From positions 1-7,758 of the forward strand of contig DAOTZS010000084.1 in assembly GCA_034434335.1 (NCBI GenBank): a stretch of 7,758 nt of DNA. The letters are read 5' to 3'. Origin of the DNA: DAOTZS01 sp034434335 (GTDB lineage: Bacteria; Chloroflexota; Anaerolineae; CG2-30-64-16). The stretch's first letter is position 1, and the number at the start of each line of letters is the position of its first letter. This document shows positions 1-5,604 of the stretch, one piece after another. The notes beneath the pieces are model-generated. The model did not search any database, had not been told where the DNA came from, and was given only the letters and a program-made list of their open reading frames with translations. The position numbers and the translations under genes were made by a program.

Positions 1-17
1 GCCCTCTCATGATGCAC

Positions 18-22
18 ACATG
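18..22. repeat. Target-site duplication ACATG, left copy
   Basis: ACATG directly abuts the left inverted end of the element at 23-224 and matches the copy at 225-229. Confidence 0.6.
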
Positions 23-51
23 ACAGGAGTTGCGCACTTTGAGGCGTATAG

Positions 52-75
52 CCCCATCCCCCTACCCCCTTCCCC
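52..75 (-). other. G-quadruplex motif on the minus strand
   Basis: The plus strand holds C runs of 4, 5, 5 and 4 bases (52-55, 58-62, 65-69, 72-75) with two-base loops. The minus strand therefore carries four G runs that fit a quadruplex pattern. It mirrors the motif at 170-194. Confidence 0.65.
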
Positions 76-93
76 GCCTTGCGGGGAAGGGGG
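65..93. repeat. Left hairpin of the element at 23-224
   Basis: The arms CCCCCTTCCCCGC (65-77) and GCGGGGAAGGGGG (81-93) form a perfect 13-bp stem with loop CTT. A 12-nt spacer separates it from the central hairpin. Confidence 0.85.
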
Positions 94-105
94 ATCGAGA
101 TTATA

Positions 106-142
106 GGGGTATTCTGGGTGGCTTCGCCGCCCAGAATACCCC
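106..142. repeat. Central 17-3-17 hairpin of the element at 23-224
   Basis: The arms GGGGTATTCTGGGTGGC (106-122) and GCCGCCCAGAATACCCC (126-142) pair over 17 positions with one G-T wobble; the loop is TTC. The geometry is identical to the hairpin at 5268-5304 although the sequence differs. Confidence 0.9.
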
Positions 143-154
143 TTTCAAGGGATT

Positions 155-180
155 CCCCCGCCCCCGATTGGGGGCGGGGG
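155..180. repeat. Right hairpin of the element at 23-224
   Basis: The arms CCCCCGCCCCC (155-165) and GGGGGCGGGGG (170-180) form a perfect 11-bp stem with loop GATT, 12 nt from the central hairpin. The G arm is shared with the G-quadruplex motif at 170-194, so the two folds exclude each other. Confidence 0.85.
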
Positions 181-194
181 CCAGGGGGTGGGGG
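170..194 (+). other. G-quadruplex motif, four G5 runs with very short loops
   Basis: Four runs of five G (170-174, 176-180, 184-188, 190-194) are separated by loops C, CCA and T. This fits the classic intramolecular quadruplex pattern with very short loops. A mirror set of C runs at 52-75 gives the same potential on the opposite strand. Confidence 0.75.
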
Positions 195-224
195 CACAGC
201 GTAGTGCAACCGCGTAACTCCTGT

Positions 225-229
225 ACATG
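225..229. repeat. Target-site duplication ACATG, right copy
   Basis: ACATG directly abuts the right inverted end of the element at 23-224 and matches the copy at 18-22. CATG is self-complementary, so only the exact position beside both ends makes this meaningful. Confidence 0.6.
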
Positions 230-244
230 AAGGGTATCTGCGGA

Positions 245-267
245 GGGGCGATCCAGCGGATCGCCCC
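245..267. other. Perfect 10-bp hairpin downstream of E1 beta
   Basis: The arms GGGGCGATCC (245-254) and GGATCGCCCC (258-267) pair perfectly around loop AGC. It lies 82 nt past the E1 beta stop in the direction of transcription. No T-run follows on either strand, so it is not a standard intrinsic terminator. It could stabilise the 3' end of the operon transcript or act with a termination factor. The rest of 230-349 shows no gene, RNA or repeat that I can recognise. Confidence 0.55.
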
Positions 268-349
268 AACTGGCACTAAGTGACCAGGATGGGAGACTTC
301 AATCGGTCTAAACGGTTACGCTCCTTCAACCTTCCCGGGCTACAGATTG

Positions 350-1363
350 TCAAAACAGCGACATCACCGCCGCGACAATCTTCTGCTCATCGGGCACGTA
401 GGCGCGCTCCAGGACGGGAGCGAAAGGCGGCGGCACATCAGGTGCCGAGACGCGCTTGATCGGCGCATCGAGCCACATGAACCCCTCGTCGGCCACGATG
501 GCCGCTACCTCAGCCGCCCACCCACCGGTCAGGTTATCCTCCTCCACGATCACCAGGCGCCCTGTCTTGCGCACCGAGGCCAGGATGAGCTCCTTGTCCA
601 GGGGGACCAGGGTGCGGGGGTCAATCACCTCCGCCTGGATGCCGCGTTCGGCCAGGATCTCAGCCGCCGCCAGCGCCTTGTACATCATGAGGAGCTTGGC
701 CACGATGGTCACATCCCGACCCTCTCGCCGCACCACCCCCTTGCCGATGGGCACCAGGTATTCTTCCTCGGGCACTTCTCCGACTGGGCTGAGCGCACCC
801 CGCTCGGAACGGGGCCCCTTTGACCCGTAGAGCAGTTTGTGCTCAAAAATGATCACCGGATTGTCGTCGCGCACGGCGCTCTTCAGCAGCCCTTTGGCAT
901 CATAGGCGGTGGCCGGGGCCACCACTTTCAGGCCGGGGATGTGGCAGAAGAAGGCCTCCAGGCTCTGGGCATGCTGCGCCCCGCGGCCGGTGGCTCCCAC
1001 CGGCGCCCGCATGACCAGGGGCACGGAGACCTGCCCGCCTGACATGTAGCGCATCTTGGCGGCCTGATTGGCCAGTTGATCCATACAGCAGAAGAGGAAG
1101 TCTCCATACTGCACATCGGCAATGGGCCGCATCCCGGCCATGGCCGCACCGATGGCGGCCCCCGCGATGGCTGCCTCCGAGACAGGGGTGTCCAGGACGC
1201 GCTCGTGGCCAAATTCCTCCGACAGCTTCAGGGTGACCGTGAACGCACCCCCAAAACCACCCTCGATCCCGATATCCTCACCGATGCAGAAAACGCGCTC
1301 GTCACGGCGCATCTCTTCCCGAATCGCCTGCCGTAAGGCCTCAGCGATCGTCATCTTGGGCAT
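350..1363 (-). CDS. 2-oxoacid (pyruvate/acetoin-type) dehydrogenase E1 subunit beta, 337 aa
   Basis: This is the beta chain that pairs with the upstream alpha chain to form the ThDP-dependent E1 component. Evidence is the N-terminal MTIAEALRQAIREEM, CIGEDIG (26-32), the cofactor-activating glutamate Glu63 in DTPVSEAAIAG (58-68), the conserved GRGAQHAQSLEAFF (126-139) with His131, IDPRTLVPLD (247-256) and the transketolase C-terminal domain ending VSAPDVPPPFAPVLERAYVPD. The length is normal for PdhB/AcoB. I set the start at the ATG at 1363, where GGGAGG lies eight bases upstream. A GTG at 1372 would add three residues, but the ribosome site would then touch the start codon. The ribosome site directly abuts the alpha stop codon, which suggests translational coupling and balanced subunit supply. 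No E2 or E3 gene follows in the remaining 349 nt of the window. Confidence 0.94.
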   Translation of the reverse strand: MPKMTIAEALRQAIREEMRRDERVFCIGEDIGIEGGFGGAFTVTLKLSEEFGHERVLDTPVSEAAIAGAAIGAAMAGMRPIADVQYGDFLFCCMDQLANQAAKMRYMSGGQVSVPLVMRAPVGATGRGAQHAQSLEAFFCHIPGLKVVAPATAYDAKGLLKSAVRDDNPVIIFEHKLLYGSKGPRSERGALSPVGEVPEEEYLVPIGKGVVRREGRDVTIVAKLLMMYKALAAAEILAERGIQAEVIDPRTLVPLDKELILASVRKTGRLVIVEEDNLTGGWAAEVAAIVADEGFMWLDAPIKRVSAPDVPPPFAPVLERAYVPDEQKIVAAVMSLF

Positions 1364-1371
1364 AGCTGACA

Positions 1372-1377
1372 CCTCCC
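1372..1377 (-). promoter_or_regulatory. Ribosome binding site for E1 beta, abutting the E1 alpha stop
   Basis: GGGAGG on the minus strand comes directly after the E1 alpha TGA (1378-1380) and lies eight bases before the ATG at 1363. The placement supports the 1363 start over the GTG at 1372. It also puts a terminating ribosome on top of the next initiation site. Confidence 0.8.
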
Positions 1378-2361
1378 TCAGGGCTCTGGCCCTTCTTTGA
1401 AAACATCTGCATAGAGAGCCGCCGGCTCGGGCTCTGGGCTGGCCTCGGCAAAGGCGATGGCGTCCTCAATGACCTGCTCGACTTCGCCTGCTATTTCATC
1501 CAGCTCGCGGCCGCTGCAGATGCCCTGCTCGAGAAGCCAATTTCGGTGGCGCACGATGGGATCACGTTGTTGCCAGGCGGCTTCCTCTGCGCGCGAGCGA
1601 TAGGTGCGCGGGTCGGAGCGGGAATGGCCACACAGCCGGTAGGTCTTGCATTCGATCAGGGTCGGCCCACCCCCCTGGCGAGCCCGCTCCACCGCCTCTC
1701 GGGCGGCCGCGTACACGGCCAGCACATCGTTGCCATCCACGATGCGACCCGGCATGCCGTAAGCTGCAGCGCGGTCGGCAATGTGCTCGATCTTGAAAGC
1801 CAACGAGAAGGGGGTAGAAGCCGCATACAGGTTGTTCTCGCACACGAAAACCACCGGCAGGGCCCAAATGGCAGCCAGGTTCAGCCCCTCATGCCAGGCC
1901 CCTTCATTGGCTGCGCCATCACCAAAAAACGCCACCGCCACCCGACCGTTCTTCTGCATCTTGGCTGCCAGCCCAAAACCGGCCGCGATGGGGATGTTGC
2001 CGCCCACGATCGCAATGGCCGGCACCATGCCTACCCTCATGTCACCGATATGCATCGAGCCGCCCTTGGCCCGACAGCAGCCGGTGGACCTGGCCATCAG
2101 TTCGGCCAGCAAAGCCCGTGGAGGCATCCCCTTTGCCAGCGCATGACCATGCGGACGGTGAGTGCTCAGGACGTAATCATCCTGGTTCAGGGCTGCGCAG
2201 ACACCGGTGGCCACGGCTTCCTGCCCGATGTACAGGTGCAAGGTGGATGGGATCCTGCCTTGCATGTAAAGTTCGTTGACCCTCTCCTCAAACCGCCGGA
2301 TCAGCACCATGGTGCGGTACATCCGGAGTAGGGCAGTTGTGTCAAGCTGAGATTCTGGCAT
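1378..2361 (-). CDS. 2-oxoacid (pyruvate/acetoin-type) dehydrogenase E1 subunit alpha, 327 aa
   Basis: This is the alpha chain of the alpha2-beta2 thiamine-diphosphate E1 enzyme, which decarboxylates a 2-oxoacid (or cleaves acetoin) and passes the acyl group to lipoyl-E2. Evidence is RTMVLIRRFEERVNELY near the N terminus, HLYIGQEAVATGVC (42-55), RPHGH (69-73), AKGGSMHIGD (98-107), the ThDP/Mg motif running from GDG (147-149) to NN (176-177), and YRLCGHSRSD (241-250) with the conserved loop histidine at 246. The length matches PdhA/AcoA proteins, and pyruvate, acetoin and branched-chain specificity cannot be separated by eye. I chose the ATG at 2361 because AGGAG lies eight bases upstream and the protein then starts like its relatives. 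An in-frame GTG at 2433 would add 24 residues and overlap the mannosidase stop by four bases, but it has no ribosome site. The gene follows GH38 by 68 nt and precedes E1 beta by 14 nt. Confidence 0.94.
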   Translation of the reverse strand: MPESQLDTTALLRMYRTMVLIRRFEERVNELYMQGRIPSTLHLYIGQEAVATGVCAALNQDDYVLSTHRPHGHALAKGMPPRALLAELMARSTGCCRAKGGSMHIGDMRVGMVPAIAIVGGNIPIAAGFGLAAKMQKNGRVAVAFFGDGAANEGAWHEGLNLAAIWALPVVFVCENNLYAASTPFSLAFKIEHIADRAAAYGMPGRIVDGNDVLAVYAAAREAVERARQGGGPTLIECKTYRLCGHSRSDPRTYRSRAEEAAWQQRDPIVRHRNWLLEQGICSGRELDEIAGEVEQVIEDAIAFAEASPEPEPAALYADVFKEGPEP

Positions 2362-2369
2362 AGCTTCTT

Positions 2370-2374
2370 CTCCT
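2370..2374 (-). promoter_or_regulatory. Ribosome binding site deciding the E1 alpha start
   Basis: On the minus strand AGGAG is followed by eight bases (AAGAAGCT) and then ATG at 2361. The alternative upstream GTG at 2433 is preceded by the GC-rich 3' end of the mannosidase gene and has no purine-rich site, so the ATG is preferred. Confidence 0.75.
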
Positions 2375-2429
2375 GTAACCACTTTGAGAACCCCTGGACG
2401 CCCCTTTCTTGCGTCCTCAAGTCCTGTGT

Positions 2430-5147
2430 TCACGCGATCCGCAGGGTTACGATCTGTTTCGCGGCTAACGTGAGTGCGACCTCGTCGCCAATGGCGCGCG
2501 GCTCCTCCAACCCCCGGCTCTCAAGGTCTACGCGTTGGACGGTCCGCGGCCCAGGGGCCGGCCACAGGTGGAGCGTCGCGTTTACAGGCAGGGGCTCGGG
2601 GTTGAACAGTCGTACCTCCAGCCCATCGCCTACCCGCCGGGCGCTGGTCATGACGGCCGGACCCTCCAGCCGCAGAAAACTCGCGACCGGCGGCAGGGTT
2701 TGCTCTGGTCGGTAGAGCGGCGAGTCTTCGGGTCGCAATTGGACGGCGCGTAGCCCAGCCGAGAGTTGCTGCCCCATCTCACATAGCCGTGCCCGCTCTG
2801 GCGCAGCCGCCAACGGTACGATGCGATAGGCGAATTCCAGCCGGCCACGCATCTGCCCGTCCGGCTCGCCTTCCGTGTAGGGGGTGCGTCGGGTGCCACG
2901 AAACAGCGTCAGAGCCAGGGTTCGTTCGGGCAGATCGCGCACCGCAGTTTCCAGCAAGGCATCCGCGACCACGGCCAGGCCGCGCCGGCCATCGTAGACG
3001 GCCGTCCAACTTTGCTGCGGCCTGGTCTCAACCTCCAACTCCCGATAGAGGTGGCGATCCGGCTGCAAGGCGATGGGTCGCTCCACCACGTCAAAGGGGC
3101 TGTCGGCCAGATAGGTGGTCGCGCCGGTCGCGGCAGTGGGGAAGAGGACGCGCAGGCGATGGTCATCGGCCGTGTTGTGGACCGTCGTGCGAACGTCCAG
3201 GTAATCCTGGCCGGGCCGCAGGCTCATCAGGCTATCAATCACCAGAGCGGCCATCCGCTCCGAACGGGTCAGGCGGTCAAAGTGAAACGCCTCAGGGACC
3301 GCCATGGTCGTGCGGATGCGAAAAGTCGTCAGATAAGGGCCATCATGGACGAGCGCCACCTCGCCGCGACAGGCAGTGGAGGTGAAAACCTGGTCGTTGA
3401 CGGCAAGGCCGTGATACCAGCCATCGCCGATGTCGGCGCGTTCCTCAAAGGTCAGCAGCCGGTGGTACACCTGCCCCGTGCGCTTATCGGTCAGGGTCAG
3501 GGTGCCGTTGGCCGCGATCTCAACGCTCAGGAACTCGTTGGCCATCGCGCACTCACTGATCGCCAGGCCCGGCGTCTCCGGATGGCGGGTGGGGCTGCCG
3601 GCGTGCTCGGCACGCACGGTGAGGGTCGTGTAACCCGTCGCCGGCACCGTGAGGGGCAACGCGATGGTCACATCGTGGGTTCGGTAATCCTGCACGAACT
3701 TCGTGGGCCGGATGCGATGCTTGACCTGGTTCATGGCCTGGGCCAGCCGCTGGTAAGGGATCTCCCGGCCGTCAGGGCCATAAACGCGAAAGGCCGGCTT
3801 CGGCTCATAGCCGAAGAACTCGTTAAAGGTCGGCCATTCGGGAGGGATCTGCACAGTCAGTTCGGTCACGCCGCTGAAGGGGCGCGGCAAGGGGTTGAAA
3901 ACCGCCACGCGGAGCTCATCCTCGGCGACCTCACCCTCCACTCCGGCGGCCAGGCGGTGCGTGGCCTCCCTGGCCAAGCGGTCGGCGATCAGCCGACACT
4001 GGTCAAAACGATGCATCATGTCCCTGTGCACCTGGTCTATGCTGCATCCATCAATGGAATCGTGCGCATGGTTGGCAAGGAGATAACGCCAGGCCACGTT
4101 TAGGAAGCCCTGTGGGTACTCCAGGCCGGTCACGGCGGTGGCAAAGGCACTGAATGGCTCGGCCCATTGGCAAAGCAGCGTCTCGCACGCGCGGTTGGCC
4201 TGCTTCAGGTTGACCCGGCTGGAGAGGACACCGGGGATCACCCACTGCTGGTCTACCTCCATCGGATCTTGCCACGGCGCGCGCGTCTGACGGCCAGGTG
4301 CGCGCAACTCACCCTCCACAATGGTCCTGACCCGGTCGCGCTGCGCCAGCAACTCGTTGGCATAAGTGTCCAGGTCGCTATGAATGAGCAGGAACCGCCC
4401 AGCGGGGCGAGCCAGGCGCGCTTGCACCAGGGCATAAGCAGCCTGATCCCACTCCTGATGGTCGCAACTATCCAACACCAGGATCGGCTCCACATCGCTG
4501 AGCGCGGCCTCGTCCTCCAGGTACTTCTCCAGGCGGGCCGCGAAAACCGCCGGATCGTAGGTGGTTTCCTTGAAATCGTGCCCACGACGGACATGGAAGG
4601 CATAACTTCCGTAGCCATGGGTGCCGAACTTGTGGCAAAGGAGCAGGGTGCCATCGGCCCCGCGCCAGAGGAGGTTGCGTCGGTCGGTGTTCACCCCGCG
4701 CCAGATGAAGCCGACCGCGATGCCGAAGCCGGCGAAGATCTGCGGCAACTGGCTATTGTGGCCGAACATGTCGGGCACGTAGCCGGCGCAGGAAGGCTCT
4801 GCGCCCAGCGAACGGACAACCTCTCGCCCCAGGCGCAGATTGCGGACCAGCGACTCACCCGAGACGGTGAACTCATCTGGCAGCGTGTACCACGGCCCGA
4901 TCAGCAATTTGCGCTCTCGCGCCAGGCGGGCGATCTCCTCGCGGCGCTCAGGGCGGATTTCCAGATAGTCTTCTATCACGATGGACTGGCCGTCGGTCAC
5001 GAACGGCCCCTGCAACCGGCCATCCTTCAACCCAGCCAACACGCGATCAAGCAGCCGCACCAGATCATACCGCAGCACCTGGAACGGTTCCCGCCATTCG
5101 CGGTCCCAATGGGTGCTGAGGACGAAATGCGCGCGACGCTGGCTCAT
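2430..5147 (-). CDS. Glycoside hydrolase family 38 alpha-mannosidase, 905 aa
   Basis: This is a retaining zinc-dependent alpha-mannosidase of family GH38, of the size of bacterial members such as mannosylglycerate hydrolase MngB. The metal-site residues are recognisable: His13 and Asp15 in STHWDREW (11-18), the nucleophile and zinc ligand Asp126 in PDMFGH (125-130), and His362 in NHAHDSIDGCS (359-369). GPWYTLPDEFTVSGESL (84-100) and the DSCDHQEW segment (226-233) are also family-typical. Residues 7-270 form the catalytic domain, about 290-400 the helical middle domain, and 410-905 the C-terminal beta-sandwich region. No signal peptide or membrane segment is present, so it acts in the cytoplasm on imported oligosaccharides or glycosides. 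The exact substrate (mannobiose, mannosylglycerate or another mannoside) is open. The ATG start has a strong AGGAGG four bases upstream. It is the first gene after a 489-nt repeat-filled gap and leads into the E1 alpha and beta genes, probably as one transcript. The reading frame is intact. Confidence 0.95.
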   Translation of the reverse strand: MSQRRAHFVLSTHWDREWREPFQVLRYDLVRLLDRVLAGLKDGRLQGPFVTDGQSIVIEDYLEIRPERREEIARLARERKLLIGPWYTLPDEFTVSGESLVRNLRLGREVVRSLGAEPSCAGYVPDMFGHNSQLPQIFAGFGIAVGFIWRGVNTDRRNLLWRGADGTLLLCHKFGTHGYGSYAFHVRRGHDFKETTYDPAVFAARLEKYLEDEAALSDVEPILVLDSCDHQEWDQAAYALVQARLARPAGRFLLIHSDLDTYANELLAQRDRVRTIVEGELRAPGRQTRAPWQDPMEVDQQWVIPGVLSSRVNLKQANRACETLLCQWAEPFSAFATAVTGLEYPQGFLNVAWRYLLANHAHDSIDGCSIDQVHRDMMHRFDQCRLIADRLAREATHRLAAGVEGEVAEDELRVAVFNPLPRPFSGVTELTVQIPPEWPTFNEFFGYEPKPAFRVYGPDGREIPYQRLAQAMNQVKHRIRPTKFVQDYRTHDVTIALPLTVPATGYTTLTVRAEHAGSPTRHPETPGLAISECAMANEFLSVEIAANGTLTLTDKRTGQVYHRLLTFEERADIGDGWYHGLAVNDQVFTSTACRGEVALVHDGPYLTTFRIRTTMAVPEAFHFDRLTRSERMAALVIDSLMSLRPGQDYLDVRTTVHNTADDHRLRVLFPTAATGATTYLADSPFDVVERPIALQPDRHLYRELEVETRPQQSWTAVYDGRRGLAVVADALLETAVRDLPERTLALTLFRGTRRTPYTEGEPDGQMRGRLEFAYRIVPLAAAPERARLCEMGQQLSAGLRAVQLRPEDSPLYRPEQTLPPVASFLRLEGPAVMTSARRVGDGLEVRLFNPEPLPVNATLHLWPAPGPRTVQRVDLESRGLEEPRAIGDEVALTLAAKQIVTLRIA

Positions 5148-5151
5148 GGCT

Positions 5152-5157
5152 CCTCCT
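5152..5157 (-). promoter_or_regulatory. Strong ribosome binding site for the GH38 gene
   Basis: A full AGGAGG on the minus strand stands four bases before the ATG at 5147. The spacing is slightly short, but this is the best match to the anti-Shine-Dalgarno sequence in the window. It fixes the mannosidase start. Confidence 0.75.
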
Positions 5158-5182
5158 TATGCAAATTGGTTAACACTTTCTG
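5158..5182 (-). promoter_or_regulatory. AT-rich patch upstream of GH38, possible promoter or operator
   Basis: Between the GC-rich repeat and the GH38 ribosome site lies a short AT-rich stretch that reads AAAGTGTTAACCAATTTGCA on the minus strand. It holds a GTTAAC palindrome. It is the only AT-rich sequence close to this start, so it may carry promoter or repressor contacts, but no clear -35/-10 pair and no extended dyad can be seen. Confidence 0.2.
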
Positions 5183-5218
5183 CCCCCTCGGGCCTCCACT
5201 GCCCCTCACCCCCCTTTT

Positions 5219-5258
5219 CCCCCCTCTCTCCTCGGCCTGTGGCCAGGGGAGAGGGGGG
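5219..5258. repeat. Left hairpin of the second three-hairpin element
   Basis: The arms CCCCCCTCTCTCCT (5219-5232) and AGGGGAGAGGGGGG (5245-5258) pair over 14 positions with one T-G wobble. After a one-base bulge an inner GGCC/GGCC stem closes loop TGT. Confidence 0.8.
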
Positions 5259-5267
5259 AATAAGAGG

Positions 5268-5304
5268 GGGTTTTTGCGGCGGCCAAAGGCCGCCGCAAAA
5301 ACCC
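5268..5304. repeat. Central 17-3-17 hairpin of the second element
   Basis: The arms GGGTTTTTGCGGCGGCC (5268-5284) and GGCCGCCGCAAAAACCC (5288-5304) pair perfectly around loop AAA. The T-run lies inside the stem and A-runs follow the GC core on both strands, so it does not look like an intrinsic terminator in either direction. Confidence 0.9.
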
Positions 5305-5396
5305 TTTTCTCCTCTCCCCTCTCTTACCGCCAAAGGCAAGCGGGGAGGGGCCAGAGGGAGGGGGGCTCACAACAAGGGTAGGTTTTTCGCCAGAAG

Positions 5397-5442
5397 GCCC
5401 GGACGTGAACGTCCGGGCTGAAAGAGCGAAGCCCTGCGGGCT
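5397..5442. repeat. Compound hairpin between the two gap elements
   Basis: A perfect 10-bp stem GCCCGGACGT/ACGTCCGGGC (5397-5418) closes the two-base spacer GA. Eleven bases later a small stem AGCCC/GGGCT (5430-5442) closes loop TGC. No T-run follows. The paired form suggests a palindromic repeat unit, but only one copy is in the window. Confidence 0.65.
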
Positions 5443-5443
5443 A

Positions 5444-5604
5444 AGAGCGCGTCTGAGAATTCGTTCGTACGGGCAGAGCGAAGCGGAGTGCCGTCTAGAT
5501 GCCACTTTACACTACTTGCGGGCTGCCAGGAGACATTTTGGGCCATTCAAACGCCACTCCGCTCCGCTTCGTGGCTTACTACGAGCGTTTTTTCAAACAA
5601 GCTT
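5444..5604. mobile_element. Fold-back MITE-like element with about 60-nt imperfect inverted arms
   Basis: The left arm (5444 to about 5503) begins AGAGCGCGTCTGAGAATTCG. The right arm, read in reverse complement from 5604, begins AAGCTTGTTTGAAAAAACG. The arms continue in register through TCGTA, CGAAGCGG and AGTG-CGT-T. Roughly two thirds of positions match, and most differences are transitions or wobble pairs. The right arm carries an extra five-base AGCGG duplication (in reverse complement). About 37 nt separate the arms. There is no coding capacity. TA flanks both ends (5442-5443, 5605-5606) but is too short to prove a target duplication. It lies 33 nt past the kinase stop. Confidence 0.55.

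Larger units (their letters stand above)
23..224. mobile_element. MITE-like non-autonomous element with inverted ends and 5-bp target duplication
   Basis: A 202-bp stretch with no coding capacity is bounded by inverted repeats. The left end reads ACAGGAGTTGCGC (23-35). The right end, read in reverse complement (212-224), is ACAGGAGTTACGC, so 12 of 13 bases match. Exactly outside both ends stands the direct repeat ACATG (18-22 and 225-229), as expected for a 5-bp target-site duplication. The interior is a chain of three hairpins (65-93, 106-142, 155-180) with C-tracts on the left and G-tracts on the right. There is no transposase, so it would depend on an enzyme encoded elsewhere. It lies downstream of the E1 beta gene. 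The parent insertion sequence family is not identified. Confidence 0.7.
5183..5370. repeat. Second G/C-tract three-hairpin element, related to that at 23-224
   Basis: This non-coding stretch has the same plan as the 23-224 element: C-tracts on the left (5183-5224), then three hairpins (5219-5258, 5268-5304, about 5311-5350), then G-tracts on the right (5342-5365). The right edge reads GGGGCCAGAGGGAGGGGGG (5347-5365), close to GGGGGCCAGGGGGTGGGGG (176-194) in the first element. No convincing terminal inverted repeat or target duplication frames it. It lies directly upstream of GH38 and may be decayed, or the tract core may be able to exist without transposon ends. Confidence 0.65.

Noticed and set aside
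23..224. CRISPR array or tRNA/ncRNA gene in the non-coding ends
   Set aside because: There are no regularly spaced direct repeats with unique spacers. The hairpins do not form a cloverleaf and no conserved RNA-family motif is visible.
30..230. Small plus-strand open frame of 66 codons at the left edge
   Set aside because: It lies wholly inside the transposon-like element and translates hairpin arms and G-tracts into a Pro/Gly/Arg-rich string with no protein character.
1546..2331. Plus-strand open frame opposite E1 alpha
   Set aside because: It mirrors the codon pattern of the minus-strand E1 alpha gene, has no recognisable domain and no convincing ribosome site.
5158..5182. LacI-type operator around GTTAAC upstream of GH38
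   Set aside because: The symmetry stops after the six-base core; the flanking bases do not pair as a dyad. It is kept only as a weak AT-rich candidate region.
5268..5304. Central hairpin as a bidirectional intrinsic terminator
   Set aside because: The T-run is within the 5' arm and an A-run follows the GC core on both strands, so the required U-tract after the stem is missing.
5171..5376. AACA direct repeats around the second three-hairpin element as a target duplication
   Set aside because: Four bases, not placed at matching inverted ends, are too little to separate from chance.
3012..5381. Long open frames on the plus strand opposite the GH38 gene (3012-4103 and 4167-5381)
   Set aside because: They are antisense to a gene with clear catalytic motifs and match no family I know. 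One runs on into the repeat element. Long antisense frames are expected in GC-rich DNA.
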